DNA of 64,000 nucleotides from Galeopsis tetrahit (lineage: Eukaryota; Streptophyta; Magnoliopsida; Lamiales; Lamiaceae): NCBI GenBank assembly GCA_963675135.1, contig OY776129.1, positions 11,604,201 through 11,668,200 on the forward strand. Reading direction: 5' to 3'. Both the position numbers and the translations under genes were made by a program. Under the pieces are notes generated by a model. The model was not told where the DNA came from and made no database searches. It saw only the letters and a list, made by a program, of their open reading frames with translations. The first letter of the stretch is position 1; every line of letters begins with the position of its first letter. Shown piece after piece: positions 1-10,797 of the stretch.

Positions 1-43
1 ATACTTTCTCTTATTCTTTCCTCAAATAGTTAGAGTTTTTCTC

Positions 44-718
44 TCCTCAACCCTAACTGAAGATGCCATGGCTGTTGTTGTTGGATGCTCAACATCCGCT
101 GCTATGTGGTCTACCTTGGCTACTGCTTTCAATCGACCATCCAAGGCTAGAGAGCTTCGTCTCAAGGACGAATTGCAACTTATCAAGAAAGGCTCCCGTT
201 CTGTCACGGAGTATGGTGCCACGTTCAAGAATCTGTGTGATCAACTTCTTGCCATGGGTTGTTCGATCGATGATACTGACAAATCCCATTGGTTCCTTCG
301 CGGATTAGGTACGGATTTTCATGGCTTTTCTACTTCTCAAATTAATCTCACGCCTCTGCCCTCCTTCCCTGAGTTATTGTCCAAAGCCGAGTCGCACGAC
401 CTGTTTACAAAATCGCTTGACTCCGCTTCTGCCTCCTCTCAGTCACCGACTTTCCTTGCTCAGCAGCGATCAAATAAGAAATCTGGTAATGTTTACCAGT
501 CTGGTTCGTTCCATCAATCTGGCCGTGGGGGATATAATTTTAATTATAATCGTGGCGGTAATCCTGGCCGTGGTGGTCGTTCCGGTGGTCGCTATCCCCC
601 TAATTGCCAAATCTGCCGTGGTGAACATTATGCTCGAGTGTGCCCAGAACGTTACTCTTCTCCTCCGCAACAAGCCAATCTTGCTCATGTCTTTCAAAAC
701 AGTTGTTCGATAAATTAG
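44..718 (+). pseudogene. copia gag, N-terminally truncated
   Basis: This is a copia capsid protein (UBN2/gag family) that packages element RNA. The reading frame is open from the LTR end through the ATG at 68. It opens inside the gag domain at a WSTLATAF-like segment, so the first part of gag and the leader are deleted. A Gly/Arg/Asn-rich linker (residues about 140-175) precedes one CCHC zinc knuckle, CQICRGEHYARVC, which binds nucleic acid. The frame stops at a TAG (716-718). The same frame continues directly into the protease, so the stop is probably a point mutation in a single gag-pol frame. Confidence 0.85.
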
Positions 719-2300
719 AACTCTTCTGATTGGTATGTCGACACGGGTGCCTCATCACACATGGCTAATTCTACTGATGGTTTGGACTCCACATCGAACT
801 ACTCTGGTTCTGATAGGGTTGTTGTGGGAAATGGTAACACTCTTTCTATTTCTCATACTGGCTCTCATACTTTATCTCGTGATTTATCTCTACTGAATGT
901 CCTCGTGGTTCCTCATATCACGAAGAACCTTCTTTCTGTTAGCAAACTTACGAGTGATAATCCGGTGAATGTTGTTTTTTCTAACGACTGTTTTGAAATT
1001 CAGAATCGGGTAAAAGGGATTCCTTTGGCACGAGGCAGACGTGAAAATGGATTATATATTTTGGAGCGTGGTCATGCGGCTTTGGTGGCAGCTTTATGGA
1101 ATCGTCGTACACGTGCCTCTTTTGAATTGTGGCATAGTCGTTTAGGCCATGTTAATTTTGATACTATTAAGTTGTTGAACAAACTTGGTTTTTTGTCAGT
1201 TACTTCTGTTTTACCTAGGCCTCTTGTTTGTTCTTCTTGTCAGTTGGCTAAAAGTAAAAGACTTCCTTTTATCAATAATGAAAAATCCGTTTTGCGTTTG
1301 TTGGATGTTATTCATTGTGATTTGTGGGGTCCGTCTCCTGTGAAATCTTGTGATGGTTTTCTCTACTATGTGGTTTTCGTTGATGACTTCTCTCGTTTTA
1401 CGTGGTTTTATCCGCTTCATTTGATATCAGACTTTTATGATACGTTTGTTAAGTTCAAAACTTTGGTCGAAAATCAATTTTCCACAACTATCAAACGTTT
1501 TCAATCTGATGGGGGTACCGAGTTCACAAATAACAAATTGCAAGACCTTTTTAGAAATTGTGGCATTCTACATACCATGTCTTGTCCATACACCCCTGCT
1601 CAAAATGGCCGTGCAGAAAGAAAATATAGACATATTACAGAAACAGGGTTATCTATGTTGTTTCATTCATCTGTCCCTATGGAATATTGTTGAAGCTTTT
1701 GGTGCTGCGGTTTATGTGATTAATCGTTTACCCTCTTCTGTGTTATCCGATAAACCACCGTTTCAATTGGTATTTTCCTCTCCTCCAAATTATGATAATC
1801 TTCATGCGTTTGGATGTAGAGTTTATCCATGCTTACGAGATTATGCTGCTAACAAGTTTTCTCCTCGCAGCATTCCTTGTGTTTTCTTGGGTTACACTTC
1901 CACGCATAAGGGTTTTTGCTGTCTCGATACAACATCGTCTCGTTTGTACATTAGCAGGCATGCTCGGTTTGATGAGGAATATTTTCCCTTTGCACCTTCC
2001 ACACGGTCCTCTTCAGCCGACTCGTTGGATTTTTCGGCTTATAGGGATCTTGGTTCGGCTCCCATTTTTCCTTCGCCTTCGAGTCCAGCAGTGGTTCCTA
2101 TGGATTTGGCTGCTTCGACTCCTTGTTCAGCATGTCCGGATCTCACGTCTACGACATCTCCGGCGCGCCTGGCCTCTCCGCCACCTTCACCACCGGCCTC
2201 GCCTCCGCCTTCACCATTGGCCCCTTTGCCGCCACCTGCTTCGGTATCAACTCATCCTATGCGAACACGTGTCAAGGATGGCATTTTCAAGCCAAAGTAT
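719..2300 (+). pseudogene. copia protease and integrase
   Basis: The aspartic protease motif DTGASSH lies just after the TAG stop, in frame with gag. The integrase follows: an HHCC zinc-binding part (WHSRLGH, then CSSCQLAKSK), then the D-D-E core with HCDLWGPS (about 1315), SDGGTEF (about 1506) and the catalytic Glu in NGRAERK (about 1610). The frame breaks at TGA 1691-1693. The protein continues as EAFGAAVYVINRLPSS in another frame, which fits loss of one base at about 1688. After the core, the segment has FGCRVYPC and FLGYTSTHKGFCCLD, typical of the copia integrase C-terminus, then a Pro/Ser-rich linker (about 2030-2270). Confidence 0.88.
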
Positions 2301-3917
2301 CCTCCTTTAACTTCTTACTTGGCTCATAGTGGTTTTCTTTCCACTCTACACTCTTCTAAGGAGCCCAAGGGTTTCAAATCAGCTGCAAAATCACCTCACT
2401 GGATTTCTGCAATGGACGACGAGCTTAAGGCTCTTCATGCCAACAACACTTGGACTTTGGTCCCTCGTCCTGCTACTGAAAATGTTATTGGTTCTAAATG
2501 GGTTTTTCGTACCAAGTATTTGGCGAATGGTTCTATTGATCGCTATAAAGCTCGCTTAGTTGCTCAAGGGTTTTCTCAGCTTCCTGGTTTCGACTACGAT
2601 CATACTTTCAATCCTGTAGTCAAAGCTTCCACTGTTCGTATCATACTCTCTTTGGCGGTTATTAATAATTGGCCATAACGTCAATTGGATGTAAACAATG
2701 CTTTTCTGCATGGTGTTCTTCAAAAGCCTGTTTACATGGAGCAACCACATGGCTACATTGATTCTGTTCGTCCATCCTTTGTTTGCAAGCTATATAAGGC
2801 GATTTATGGTTTGAAGCAGGCTCCTCGGGCGTGGTTTCAACGCTTTTGTGCCTTCTTGGTAAGTCTTGGTTTTCTTGAAAGCAAATCTAACACTTCTATG
2901 TTTGTCTTTCGCCAAGATCGTTTTTTGCTTTATTTACTTGTCTACGTGGATGACATTATTATCACTGGGAGTGACCAGTCGCTTATTGATCGTATTATTC
3001 TTCGAATTCACCGTGAATTTGCGATTAAAGACCTAGGGCGGCTGAATTATTTCCTCGGCTTGGAGGTAACTTATACGAAATCTGGTATCTTCTTGGGCCA
3101 GTCCAAGTATGCGCGAGACATCCTTCTTCGATCTGCTCTTCTCGATGCCAAGCCAGTGTCTACTCCCTTTTCCTCATCGGAAATTCTTATAGTTGATGGT
3201 GATCCTCACTCCGATCCTACTGAGTTTCGTTCTTTGGTGGGTGCGTTGCAATATCTCACTATAACTAGGCCGGATTTATCATATGCTGTGAACACTGTAA
3301 GTCAGTTTCAATCGAAACCCATTGTTGCTCATTTTCAGGCTGTCAAGCGCATTCTTCGTTATGTCAAGGGCACACTTACATTTGGTCTGGATTTCACTCG
3401 TGGACCTCTCAATCTTTTGGGTTACTCTGATGCTGATTGGGCTCGTTGCCTTGACACTCGCCGCTCCACTTATGGTTATTCCATATTTTTGGGTCCGAAT
3501 CTTGTTTCTTGGAGTGCTAAGAAACAACCCATTGTCTCTCGTTCCAGCTGTGAGTCTGAGTATAGGGCTTTGGCTAATGCTGCCTCTGAAGTTATTTGGG
3601 TCACGTTACTCTTGCGTGAACTTCATGCCATGCCTTCATCTTCACCAAAGCTCATATGTGATAATAAGTCTGCGCTCTTTCTTAGCCAAAATCCGGTGGC
3701 TCATAAGCGTGCAAAACACATTGATATTGATTATCATTTTGTTCGGGAAATGGTTGCTTCGGGTCGTCTATCTACCCATTTTGTCCCCTCAAATCTTCAA
3801 CTTGCTGATATATTCACCAAGAGTCTTCCGCGACCGCTATTTGAATTCTTTCGGTCCAAGCTTCGCGTATCTCCACATCCGCTTTGCTTGAGGGGGGTAA
3901 TAGGAATAATGATTTAG
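2301..3917 (+). pseudogene. copia reverse transcriptase and RNase H
   Basis: This is the polymerase that copies element RNA into DNA. The N-terminal part has SPHWISAMDDELKALHANNTW and GSKWVFRTK. A TAA at 2676-2678 interrupts the frame between NNWP and RQLDVNNAFLHG, with the same frame on both sides, so it is a point mutation. The catalytic YVDDIIITG is at about 2941-2970. RNase H follows with SDADWA, SRSSCESEYRAL, CDNKSALFLS and HIDIDYHF, then LADIFTKSLPRP at the C-terminus. Length and order fit a full copia RT-RH. The domain is well preserved except for the one stop. Confidence 0.92.
3891..3897 (+). other. Polypurine tract of the copia element
   Basis: The purine run AGGGGGG sits directly upstream of the 3' LTR and after the RNase H C-terminus. 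This is where plus-strand DNA synthesis is primed in LTR retrotransposons. Confidence 0.75.
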
Positions 3918-4083
3918 TCCATAATTGATTTAGTCAAAGATCTTTAGAGATTTGTATATATTTTCCATATCTGTAATTACTTGTAGGTTACTCTGTAAAC
4001 CCTAATTGTAATCTTTATATATATTGAATAGACTAAATCAAAATCCTCAATTGAGGTAAACTATATTTTCTCTTATTCTTTCA
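3898..4083 (+). repeat. 3' LTR of the copia element
   Basis: About 186 bp, short but within the copia range. It starts after the polypurine tract and ends in CA at 4083. Its last 20 bases match window bases 1-20. The expected TG start appears as TA, probably mutated. It contains AT-rich signals including TATATATATTG. Confidence 0.8.
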
Positions 4084-4475
4084 CCCATGCACTGCATAAC
4101 CTTCCCAATAAAAGTCCATTCAACCCTATCATACGCCTTACTCATGTCAAGCTTTAAAGCTGCATAACCTTCCTGACTTTTAGACATACGGAGCCAATGC
4201 ATACTCTAAAAAGCAATAAGAATATTATCTGAGATAAGACGACCCGAAACGAACGCACTTTGGTGAGAATCAATCATTTCATCCATAAAAACCTTCAATC
4301 TGTTAGTGATAACTCTAGACAGTAACCTATAACACACATTACACAGGCTAATGGAGAGAAACTGTGTAACCTGAGATGGCTGCTTAATCTTCAGAATCAT
4401 AACAATTGTAGTGGATGACAATTTTAGCTTGGTATGCCCTAACATATGCTATTTGAGTAGTCCCGCAATGAGATG
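4084..4475 (-). pseudogene. LINE (L1-type) reverse transcriptase fragment
   Basis: Read on the minus strand, this encodes the middle of a plant non-LTR reverse transcriptase. PISLCN-like ISLCNVCYRLLSRVITNRLK is followed by DSHQSAFVSGRLISDNILIAF, then after a break by [17 protein letters not shown], which holds a catalytic-site aspartate. Both ends are truncated: the copia LTR abuts one side and AT-rich DNA the other. A stop near 4206 breaks the frame. This is a dead fragment. The copia insertion probably hit this LINE, but that needs the left flank outside the window. Confidence 0.88.
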
Positions 4476-4509
4476 GGCAGGTACAGGTATTACACGAATT
4501 TTTCACTAA

Positions 4510-4703
4510 TGTAATATATTCTATATTTTGATGTTTATTTACCTAATTTGCCACTAAAATCCTTTAAAAACTTAAAATAAATGTATTCTTTTAATAAGGT
4601 AAATAAAAATTTATGAAGGGTATATAAATAAAGAAATTAGTTCCTTAAAATATATATGTGCAATGATCTAAAATGACATTTATTTTGAATATAAGAGAGT
4701 AAT
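4510..4703. mobile_element. Degenerate Stowaway-type MITE
   Basis: The segment resembles the Stowaway MITE at 60551-60800. Shared words include TTCTTTTAATAAG, a TATATGTGCAATG-like block and a GACATTTATTTTGAAT-like end near 4675-4690. Ends are eroded (AAGAGAGTAATATA on the right) and no clean TA duplication is left. Confidence 0.45.
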
Positions 4704-4713
4704 ATATAGTATA

Positions 4714-4740
4714 CTAGATGAGCACCCACGCATTACGCGA
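4714..4740 (-). mobile_element. Helitron-like 3' terminus (minus strand), eroded
   Basis: CTAG is followed by a short spacer and an imperfect hairpin, CCCACGCATTACGCG. On the minus strand this reads hairpin, spacer, CTAG, T, as in plant Helitron 3' ends. It resembles the better preserved ends at 24679, 31825 and 40853. The matching 5' end was not found. Confidence 0.45.
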
Positions 4741-4741
4741 A

Positions 4742-5812
4742 ATGTTTACAAACGTTATTATATAGAGAAGAAAAATAAATAAGTAATGATTTTTTTAAAT
4801 AAAATGTATGTTTTTCATATATTTTTTTAAATAAAATGTATGATAACACATATAACAATCAACCAATAAAATTAAATATGTAACTCATTAAGATATCGAC
4901 ACATAAAAAAATTAATATAAAAACGATACGTAAGCATTCTAAACTCCCTATTTATACATAACAACAATTTAACTTTATATTTTTTTAGGTTAATATAAAT
5001 TGATAAAACATAATATGAAATGTAATATGATATAATATTTCAACTAAAATTATTCTTATAAGATTATTTTATTTATTTTTCAATAGAAAATTTAATTTTA
5101 TAAATTCATAAATATGAGTAAATGAAAAAATAATTATAATAAATCTTTATGTATATTAAATAATTATATAACAATTTTTAGTCTATTATTAAAATATTAG
5201 TAGTAGTGTAATTATTACTTCTCGGTCTTCTATTTTTTATTTTTGTTGTTTTGAATATAATTAAAGAACATGTTTTTTTTTTCACAAATTTACCCTTCAT
5301 TATTATGAAAGGTGAAGAGAAAAAATGAGGAAAAATAAAAGAGAATTTGAAATAATTTGCTTCAATTATCAAAAGGGGGTTAAAAAAATTATCTAAAAAA
5401 TAGTAGTGATTTGTATAGGAAAGAAACGTGCTAAAAATAGCTAAAATGACAAACTTTTTGAAACAAGAATTAAGACAAAAAACAACAAACAATTTGAAAC
5501 GATTGGAGTATATAACAATTTAAATTGGAGTGATATTTGAGTGCAATTTGTTGCACCTATATCATTGAAATTTGACTTATATTCATTAGGTCAAATGTTG
5601 AATCAAATGTTAACATTAAAATTCAAGTGTACGTATTTATACACTCAATTGCATTGAAGTATTTAATTGTCTTTAAATTATGATGAATTAAAGCATAAAA
5701 ATTAAAAGACACTAACCTATGATTATTTTGTAGACAATGAGCAATATGAATGAAACTTAATTTTATTAAAATATATTAAAATTTAATTTATTATTCAATT
5801 AATTGGAACACC
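4742..5812. other. AT-rich DNA, no gene seen
   Basis: Very AT-rich sequence with poly-A/T runs and only short chance reading frames. It may be the body of the Helitron whose 3' end lies at 4714. No protein similarity was recognised on either strand. Confidence 0.5.
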
Positions 5813-5912
5813 CTCGATTATGTTGATGTGTATACGGCTGTTGAAAAGTTATCTGATTCCTGCAATTTCCAGTGGATGAATCTTTTGAGTTTTCATGTTT
5901 ATTTCTTTACAG

Positions 5913-5994
5913 GGAGAATTATGGGTACGAGGTGATTGCATATGTTGGTCCTGAAGAGCATAATGTCACTAAGAAATGTGTCTCCAGTCATGAG
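5913..5994 (+). pseudogene. Argininosuccinate synthase-like exon (copy 1, fused exon)
   Basis: The 82-bp exon is bounded by TTTACAG and GTAATC. It encodes ENYGYEVIAYVGPEEHN joined to VTKKCVSSHE. The first part matches the ENYGCEV block near the N-terminus of argininosuccinate synthase. The second matches the VPVTKKSIYSRD block more than 100 residues further on. It is therefore an internally deleted, fused exon, the same fusion as exon 5 of the gene at 59.5-62.7 kb. The flanking intron also matches that gene (upstream, TTTGAGTTTTCATG; downstream beyond the gypsy insertion, GATAAGTATTTTGCAC). Upstream exons are absent here, so this is a gene fragment. Confidence 0.75.
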
Positions 5995-6031
5995 GTAATC
6001 ATGTTGTTCAATTCATGGATTCATTTTTAAA

Positions 6032-6036
6032 GTAAC
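6032..6036. other. Target duplication of the gypsy element, left copy
   Basis: GTAAC precedes the left LTR and CTAAC (17769-17773) follows the right LTR. Four of five bases match, as expected for a slightly decayed 5-bp LTR-retrotransposon duplication. Confidence 0.6.
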
Positions 6037-6735
6037 TGTTGTACGTGCTTTAGAACGGATGATCTGGATGTGGGCTTTAGTAAGCACTAAACAAACATAT
6101 ATTTATGATCGGGGTTTATTACGTATTAATGCGGATTTATATGATGATTCGTGATCTTAATGAAGAACAATTGAAGAACACAAGAAAGTAGCTTCTTAGA
6201 GAAGCTAAAGCTTTGAGCTTGGGAGGTGTATTGCTTTGGGTTGGGTGTGAAATGTTACTTGAATGTTACAAATGAGCCTCTTAGGTATTATATAGTAGTT
6301 TCTTGGGCTGCCCGCCCTTTACACGTGGCATGCCCTCACTGGACCTGAACTTCTGCCCGAAAAGGTGATTGGACGGTGCATTTAATGCTAAACCGCCTCT
6401 GTGGTCGTCCTCGGCGGAGGCGAGGAGCTGGGCCACGGTGGTCGCCGGAGGACCTGGTCGTAGGGGAAGGTGGTCGCCGACATCTTCGAGGAAGGTGGTC
6501 GCCACGTTCTATGCTATCTCCCAAGGCTTCAACACTTGTCCTTTTCTAGCTAGCTAAACACGTGCTCGCCGACATCTTTAGGCGAGCACTTAATTATATT
6601 AAATACATTACATTTATTACATTTTCTTCATATTGTTGACTAGTCGTCGCACGACTTGGTTGACTAGTCCTCGCCACACAAGCTGGTGACTAGGATTGAC
6701 TTGTCAAAGATTGACTTCTTTGACTAGGTATAACA
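6037..6735 (-). repeat. 3' LTR of the gypsy element
   Basis: 699 bp. On the minus strand it starts TGTTATACC and ends GTACAACA. Relative to the other LTR it has a 25-bp extra segment in a GC-rich repeat near 6476-6500 and 5 extra bases near the end. The adjacent polypurine tract (minus strand CCAGGGGGCAAA) lies at about 6736-6747. Confidence 0.92.
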
Positions 6736-7107
6736 TTTGCCCCCTGGTCGCCTTTCTCTGTGTTCGTAGAATAGTATGGCGAGCAGTGTGATCGTCTTCT
6801 TGGAAAACGGATCTGTCTTCGACAAACAAATCAGATTTGAAATCTTGATGATGAAAGTTGGAGGCGGTCGCCTCGTTTCTTACGCCGAGCACGCTTTTCG
6901 AAGCACTTTAATGATGACGGATTTGACGTGTGTCAGGCGCGTGGTCGACGCCCGAAAATTTGAACTGTGCGCGTGGGCGCGTGCCGACCTCAAAGGTCGC
7001 GCCTGAGGCCACTTTCCCACCTCGATTTCGGGAATGACCCCAGTATTTTGGGAAAATTGCAGATTTTACCCCGTTTTTTTGCTCATTGGCCCCTGAACAC
7101 TTTTGCC

Positions 7108-7115
7108 TATAAATA
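7108..7115 (+). promoter_or_regulatory. TATA box for the antisense gene
   Basis: TATAAATA on the plus strand lies about 190 bp upstream of the ATG at 7303. It is followed by a pyrimidine-rich leader with a plausible start site near 7138-7145. It lies inside the gypsy element and faces opposite to gag-pol, so the antisense gene has its own core promoter. Spacing and consensus are good. Use has not been shown. Confidence 0.65.
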
Positions 7116-7302
7116 GGACCTCATACCTCTTGAAAATACTTCACTCTTTGCCTTTTACGAATTCCTTCTCGAGCCTCCTTCCAAGAAACCTCTTCAAGCT
7201 TTTCCGGCGACTTTGGGTGGTTTTCGATCGGCACAAAGGTAAATAACTTACATTTTCTTCTCTAGAACTTCTTTCCCCCCCCCCCCCATTTCTATAGAAA
7301 AA

Positions 7303-10125
7303 ATGGAGATCGGTGGTGGCTCCGGTGGTGGTTCGCCGCCGTTGGATGGTGGTGCCAGCCCTTCCGGCGAGGGTGCTCGTCTGGACCTAGTGGAGAGGGT
7401 GGTCTCCTCGGATTCTAGGGTTCATTCCCCTGACCCCATTAGTGTAGGAGCACCCAACCTTCCGGCCGACAGTTGGGATGAAATGTTGAAAGCGGTCGGC
7501 GTAGCCGTTGCCAATGAGAGCGATGGATCTGTAAGGGAGGATGCCGGCAATGATGCCGAGGACGAAATCGAGGAGGTTGACTCAGATCTGGGCGACCCAG
7601 ATTTGAATGCGGAAGTGGGCGAGCAGCTTGACCCGGCCCGAGTTGAGGAAACCTTGACGAACACTCTCCGCGAGGAGTATGAGGAGATTTCTCGCTACGC
7701 GGCGAGGATTAAGGACATTTTGTCCGGGCGAGAAGAGCTCGATGGGGACGAGTTGTCTCTAGAAAATTACTACCAGTATGCAGTCGAGTACCCATTGAGG
7801 ACGATTCCTCGCCCTTACCGAGAGGCGTACGAGTCGGCATATGCTGCTAGCGAATATGCGAGCACTGTCTCGTTGGCTCAGGTGACCAACTCTCAAAGAA
7901 AATATCAATTACCTCGGGACGTTTGCTTCTTTGTTCCGCGAGAAGATGAGAGGGTCGACCAGCCTCCTAAAGGGATGGTTGCCGTGAACATTGGAATGAT
8001 GGAGGTTGGGCTAAGGTTTCCATTGCACCCCGGAATCACTATTTTTTTGCATTTTCATGGGGTGGCACCTTCTCAAGTGTTCCCGAATGGATGGTAAAAT
8101 ATAATCGGACTCCTCACAGTGTTCGGTTTGGAGGCCGTCGAGAACGGTTGTCGGAACACCTGGCTGAGTCCGCGAGAGATCAACTATCTCCTTCAGGCGG
8201 CCGAAGCCGGAAAGAAGGTGGGTCATGGCTGGTATTATGTGAAGGGTCGCGATCACTTCAAATTGGTTGAAGGGGTCCCCAACAAAATCCGAGATTGGAA
8301 GACCAACTGGTGGTGGGTAGACAGGGACTGGAAAAGTGTCGTGAGGCCAGATGGATCCTCTGCTCGCATTCCCATTGCGACCGACTACCAGAGAATTCGT
8401 TGTAAGTCTTTTTATTTGTGCTCGTTCTTGTCTATACTAAATAACTCCTCGCTTTTGTAGGTGAAAGTGTTCGCGTGAAGACCGTCGAGCACCGTCTATC
8501 GCCCATATTTCAGTATCACATTTGCTGCGTAGCTCGTCGTCGCTACTTGGAGAGGTCTTGCCACTTTCTGAACAGGGAGTGTATGCGAGAGCGAGCAGGC
8601 CTTAGAGTACCTTCTCACCACATCACTCGAGAGTTTCCTCCAGGTATCAAAATATTTCTAAGTCTTTAGTGAATATTTTCTTTTCAAAAAACTGACTCTT
8701 CGTTTTTAGTAGTGGTTCCTGAGAAAGTTGTCACATATCTTCCTCCGACCATCCAACTCGAAGAAATAATGGTGAACAAAACCCTACGAGCAGCGATAGC
8801 CAGCCGCGAGCGCGCGATCATTGAGGGAACCAATAAAAGGAAGGCGCCGAAGATCGCGGAGGCTCCTTCGAAGAAGGTTTCTAAACCGACCCGAGGGGGT
8901 CATCGCCCACCTGCTGCCGAGCAGAGAGTCTCACCGAGGAGGACTCCGCCGAGGGGGAAATCGCCACCCCCAAGAGACCATCCCCTCCTCGCAGGACCAA
9001 GCGATCGAGGGAAGTTGCCACAAGCTCCTCGGCCGAGCAAAGGGCCCCCGAGGACATCACTCTACTCGGCTGGAATGTCGACCGGGTTGCCAAGTAAGCT
9101 TTCAAAAAATTCCTTTGAATAATTTTAGAAGTACCTTTCTCTGATCGTCTCTTGTTCTTTGTTAGGATTTCCGAGCACCCGTGTCCTGAGCCCTTCAATG
9201 AAGATCTCCTCAACTATTATCGGTCGAGGGACCCGACCGACGACGATGTGCTGAACCAGGTCGCGATCAGGACCATGAAGAACGTGCCCCGATCGCTAAC
9301 TACAAAATATGTCGAGGAGGTCGACGGTCATAACTCTGCCGAGAACGCTCGGCTAATCGCCATCAGCGCTTGTCGCCAAGCTTACGCGGCCGAGAAACTC
9401 TCCCTCCAAATCTACGACCTTCGCAAAGGCAATGAGGAGAAAGACGCAGCGCTCGCCCGAATGTCCAAAGCGAACAGTGGCCTTGAGAAGAAGCTGGCCG
9501 ACTCTGAGGCCCAACTTGATGCTGTTCGGAAAAAAGATCAAGAAGATCTTCAAATGATCGAAGATCTCCGTGCTCGCCTCAAAGCTGCCGAGGACGAGAT
9601 GTTAGTGAAGTCCAGCGAGCTTGCCGCTGCTCGCGAAGAGGTGACCACTCTTCAATCCCGTCTCACATCTGCTGAGGACGAATTAGCCGCTCTTCGGCAG
9701 GAGCTGTCGCCGTGAAGAAAGAACGAGATGATAATGCTTACCTCGCTGGATCTTGGGCCATTTATGCGGTAGCGCTCACTGTCCACGAGCTTGTTCGTCA
9801 CTTCAAAGAAATTCATCCAGAAGTGGATGTGGCCGAGCTCGGCGGTTTTATTGACAATCTTCTTATGGAGGAAGAACCTGCCGAAGGCTCAACTCTCCCC
9901 CTGCTCGATCTGATGGGCATGGGCCTCATGTTTCCTTGCCTCTTGGCGATTCCGGTGTATTTTGAGAGTCCGCCTCAACTCTCATCGGATCAACAGGGCG
10001 AGCAGAGTGCTCCTGCCGAGGAAGTGGCTGGTGACGAGCAAGATGCTCCGGCCGGGGAAGAGGCTGCTGACGAGCAAGATGCTCCGGCCGGGGAAGAGGC
10101 TGCAGAAGTTGGAGATCAACTATAA
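7303..10125 (+). pseudogene. Spliced antisense gene in gypsy element ('putative gypsy type transposon' family)
   Basis: Function unknown. It matches in style the plant 'putative gypsy type transposon' domain family found in Tat elements. Predicted exons are 7303-8401, 8461-8643, 8710-9093 and 9166-10125, all with GT-AG borders and compatible phases. Exon 1 has an acidic N-terminus and the family core VGLRFPLHPG, then GVAPSQVFPNGW and GHGWYYVKGRD. Exon 4 encodes a long coiled coil (about residues 60-185 of the exon product) and ends with the acidic repeat DEQDAPAGEEAA. Damage: TAA at 8095-8097 inside the core, a needed frame change in exon 3 (about 8880-9060) and a one-base slip at about 9712. 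Codons are GC-richer than the flanking host DNA. Confidence 0.75.
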
Positions 10126-10257
10126 ATCTGCTCGGCGACTTCTCTTTTCTATTTGTTTTGTAACTGCTCGGCCACTAAGGCCTTTTTGTAATCTCAGCCT
10201 ATAAGGCTTTTTATTAATGAATGAAACTTTTTGCTTATGATGTGTTCGTTTATTTTG

Positions 10258-10670
10258 AGTGATCTTTCTCGTCAGTGCTTTTCAATTTATGTTTGATTAT
10301 TTTTCTGCAAGCATCTTTCAATGAGTACTTGTCTTTTTAGGTTAAACCTTTCATTGGTCTGTGCTCGTATGTTTTATAGTGATCATCGTCGTCACTAGTT
10401 TCTTGCAAGCATCTTTCAAAACGAGTACTTGTCTTTTTTAGAGTTAACCATTCATCGGTTGAACTCGTTTGTTTTTTAAATAGTGATCGTCGTCGTCACT
10501 ACTTTACAAGCATCTTTAAGAACGAGTACTTGTCTTTTAGAGTTAACCATTCGTCGGTTGAACTCGTTTGTTTTTTAAATAGTGATCGTCGTTGTCACTA
10601 CTTTGCAAGCATCTTTAAGGACGAGTACTTGTCTTTTAGAGTTAACCATTCGTCGGTTGAACTATTTTCC
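10258..10670. repeat. 100-bp tandem repeats inside the gypsy element
   Basis: About four copies of a roughly 100-bp unit. The marker GAGTACTTGTCTTTT recurs at about 10323, 10423, 10523 and 10623. Each unit also has AGTGATCGTCGTCGTCAC and GTTAACCATTCGTCGG. The block lies between the antisense gene and the integrase end. Tat-lineage elements are known to carry such 3' tandem repeats, which can seed satellites. Confidence 0.88.
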
Positions 10671-10797
10671 TAGATGGCTACGCAGAGCCTCATCTAAAAA
10701 ATTCTAAAAATTTATCTAACACTTGATAAAACTTAAAACTTGACATGTATTGAAAAGATACTAGATACAAACTATACAAATGTACGAAATTTAAAAC

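Larger units (their letters stand above)
1..4083 (+). mobile_element. Defective Ty1/copia LTR retrotransposon (5' LTR cut by window edge)
   Basis: Bases 1-20 match the last 20 bases of the 3' LTR (4063-4082) with one difference, so the window opens at the very end of the 5' LTR. Gag, protease, integrase, reverse transcriptase and RNase H follow in copia order on the plus strand. The element is dead. The primer-binding site and gag N-terminus are missing, stop codons lie at 716-718 (TAG) and 2676-2678 (TAA), and one base is lost near 1688. It ends against a LINE relic at 4084. Its TSD cannot be checked because the left flank is outside the window. Confidence 0.93.

Noticed and set aside
5178..5492. 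104-codon minus-strand frame
   Set aside because: Composition (Phe, Ile, Lys, Asn) is that of translated AT-rich DNA and no similarity was recognised.
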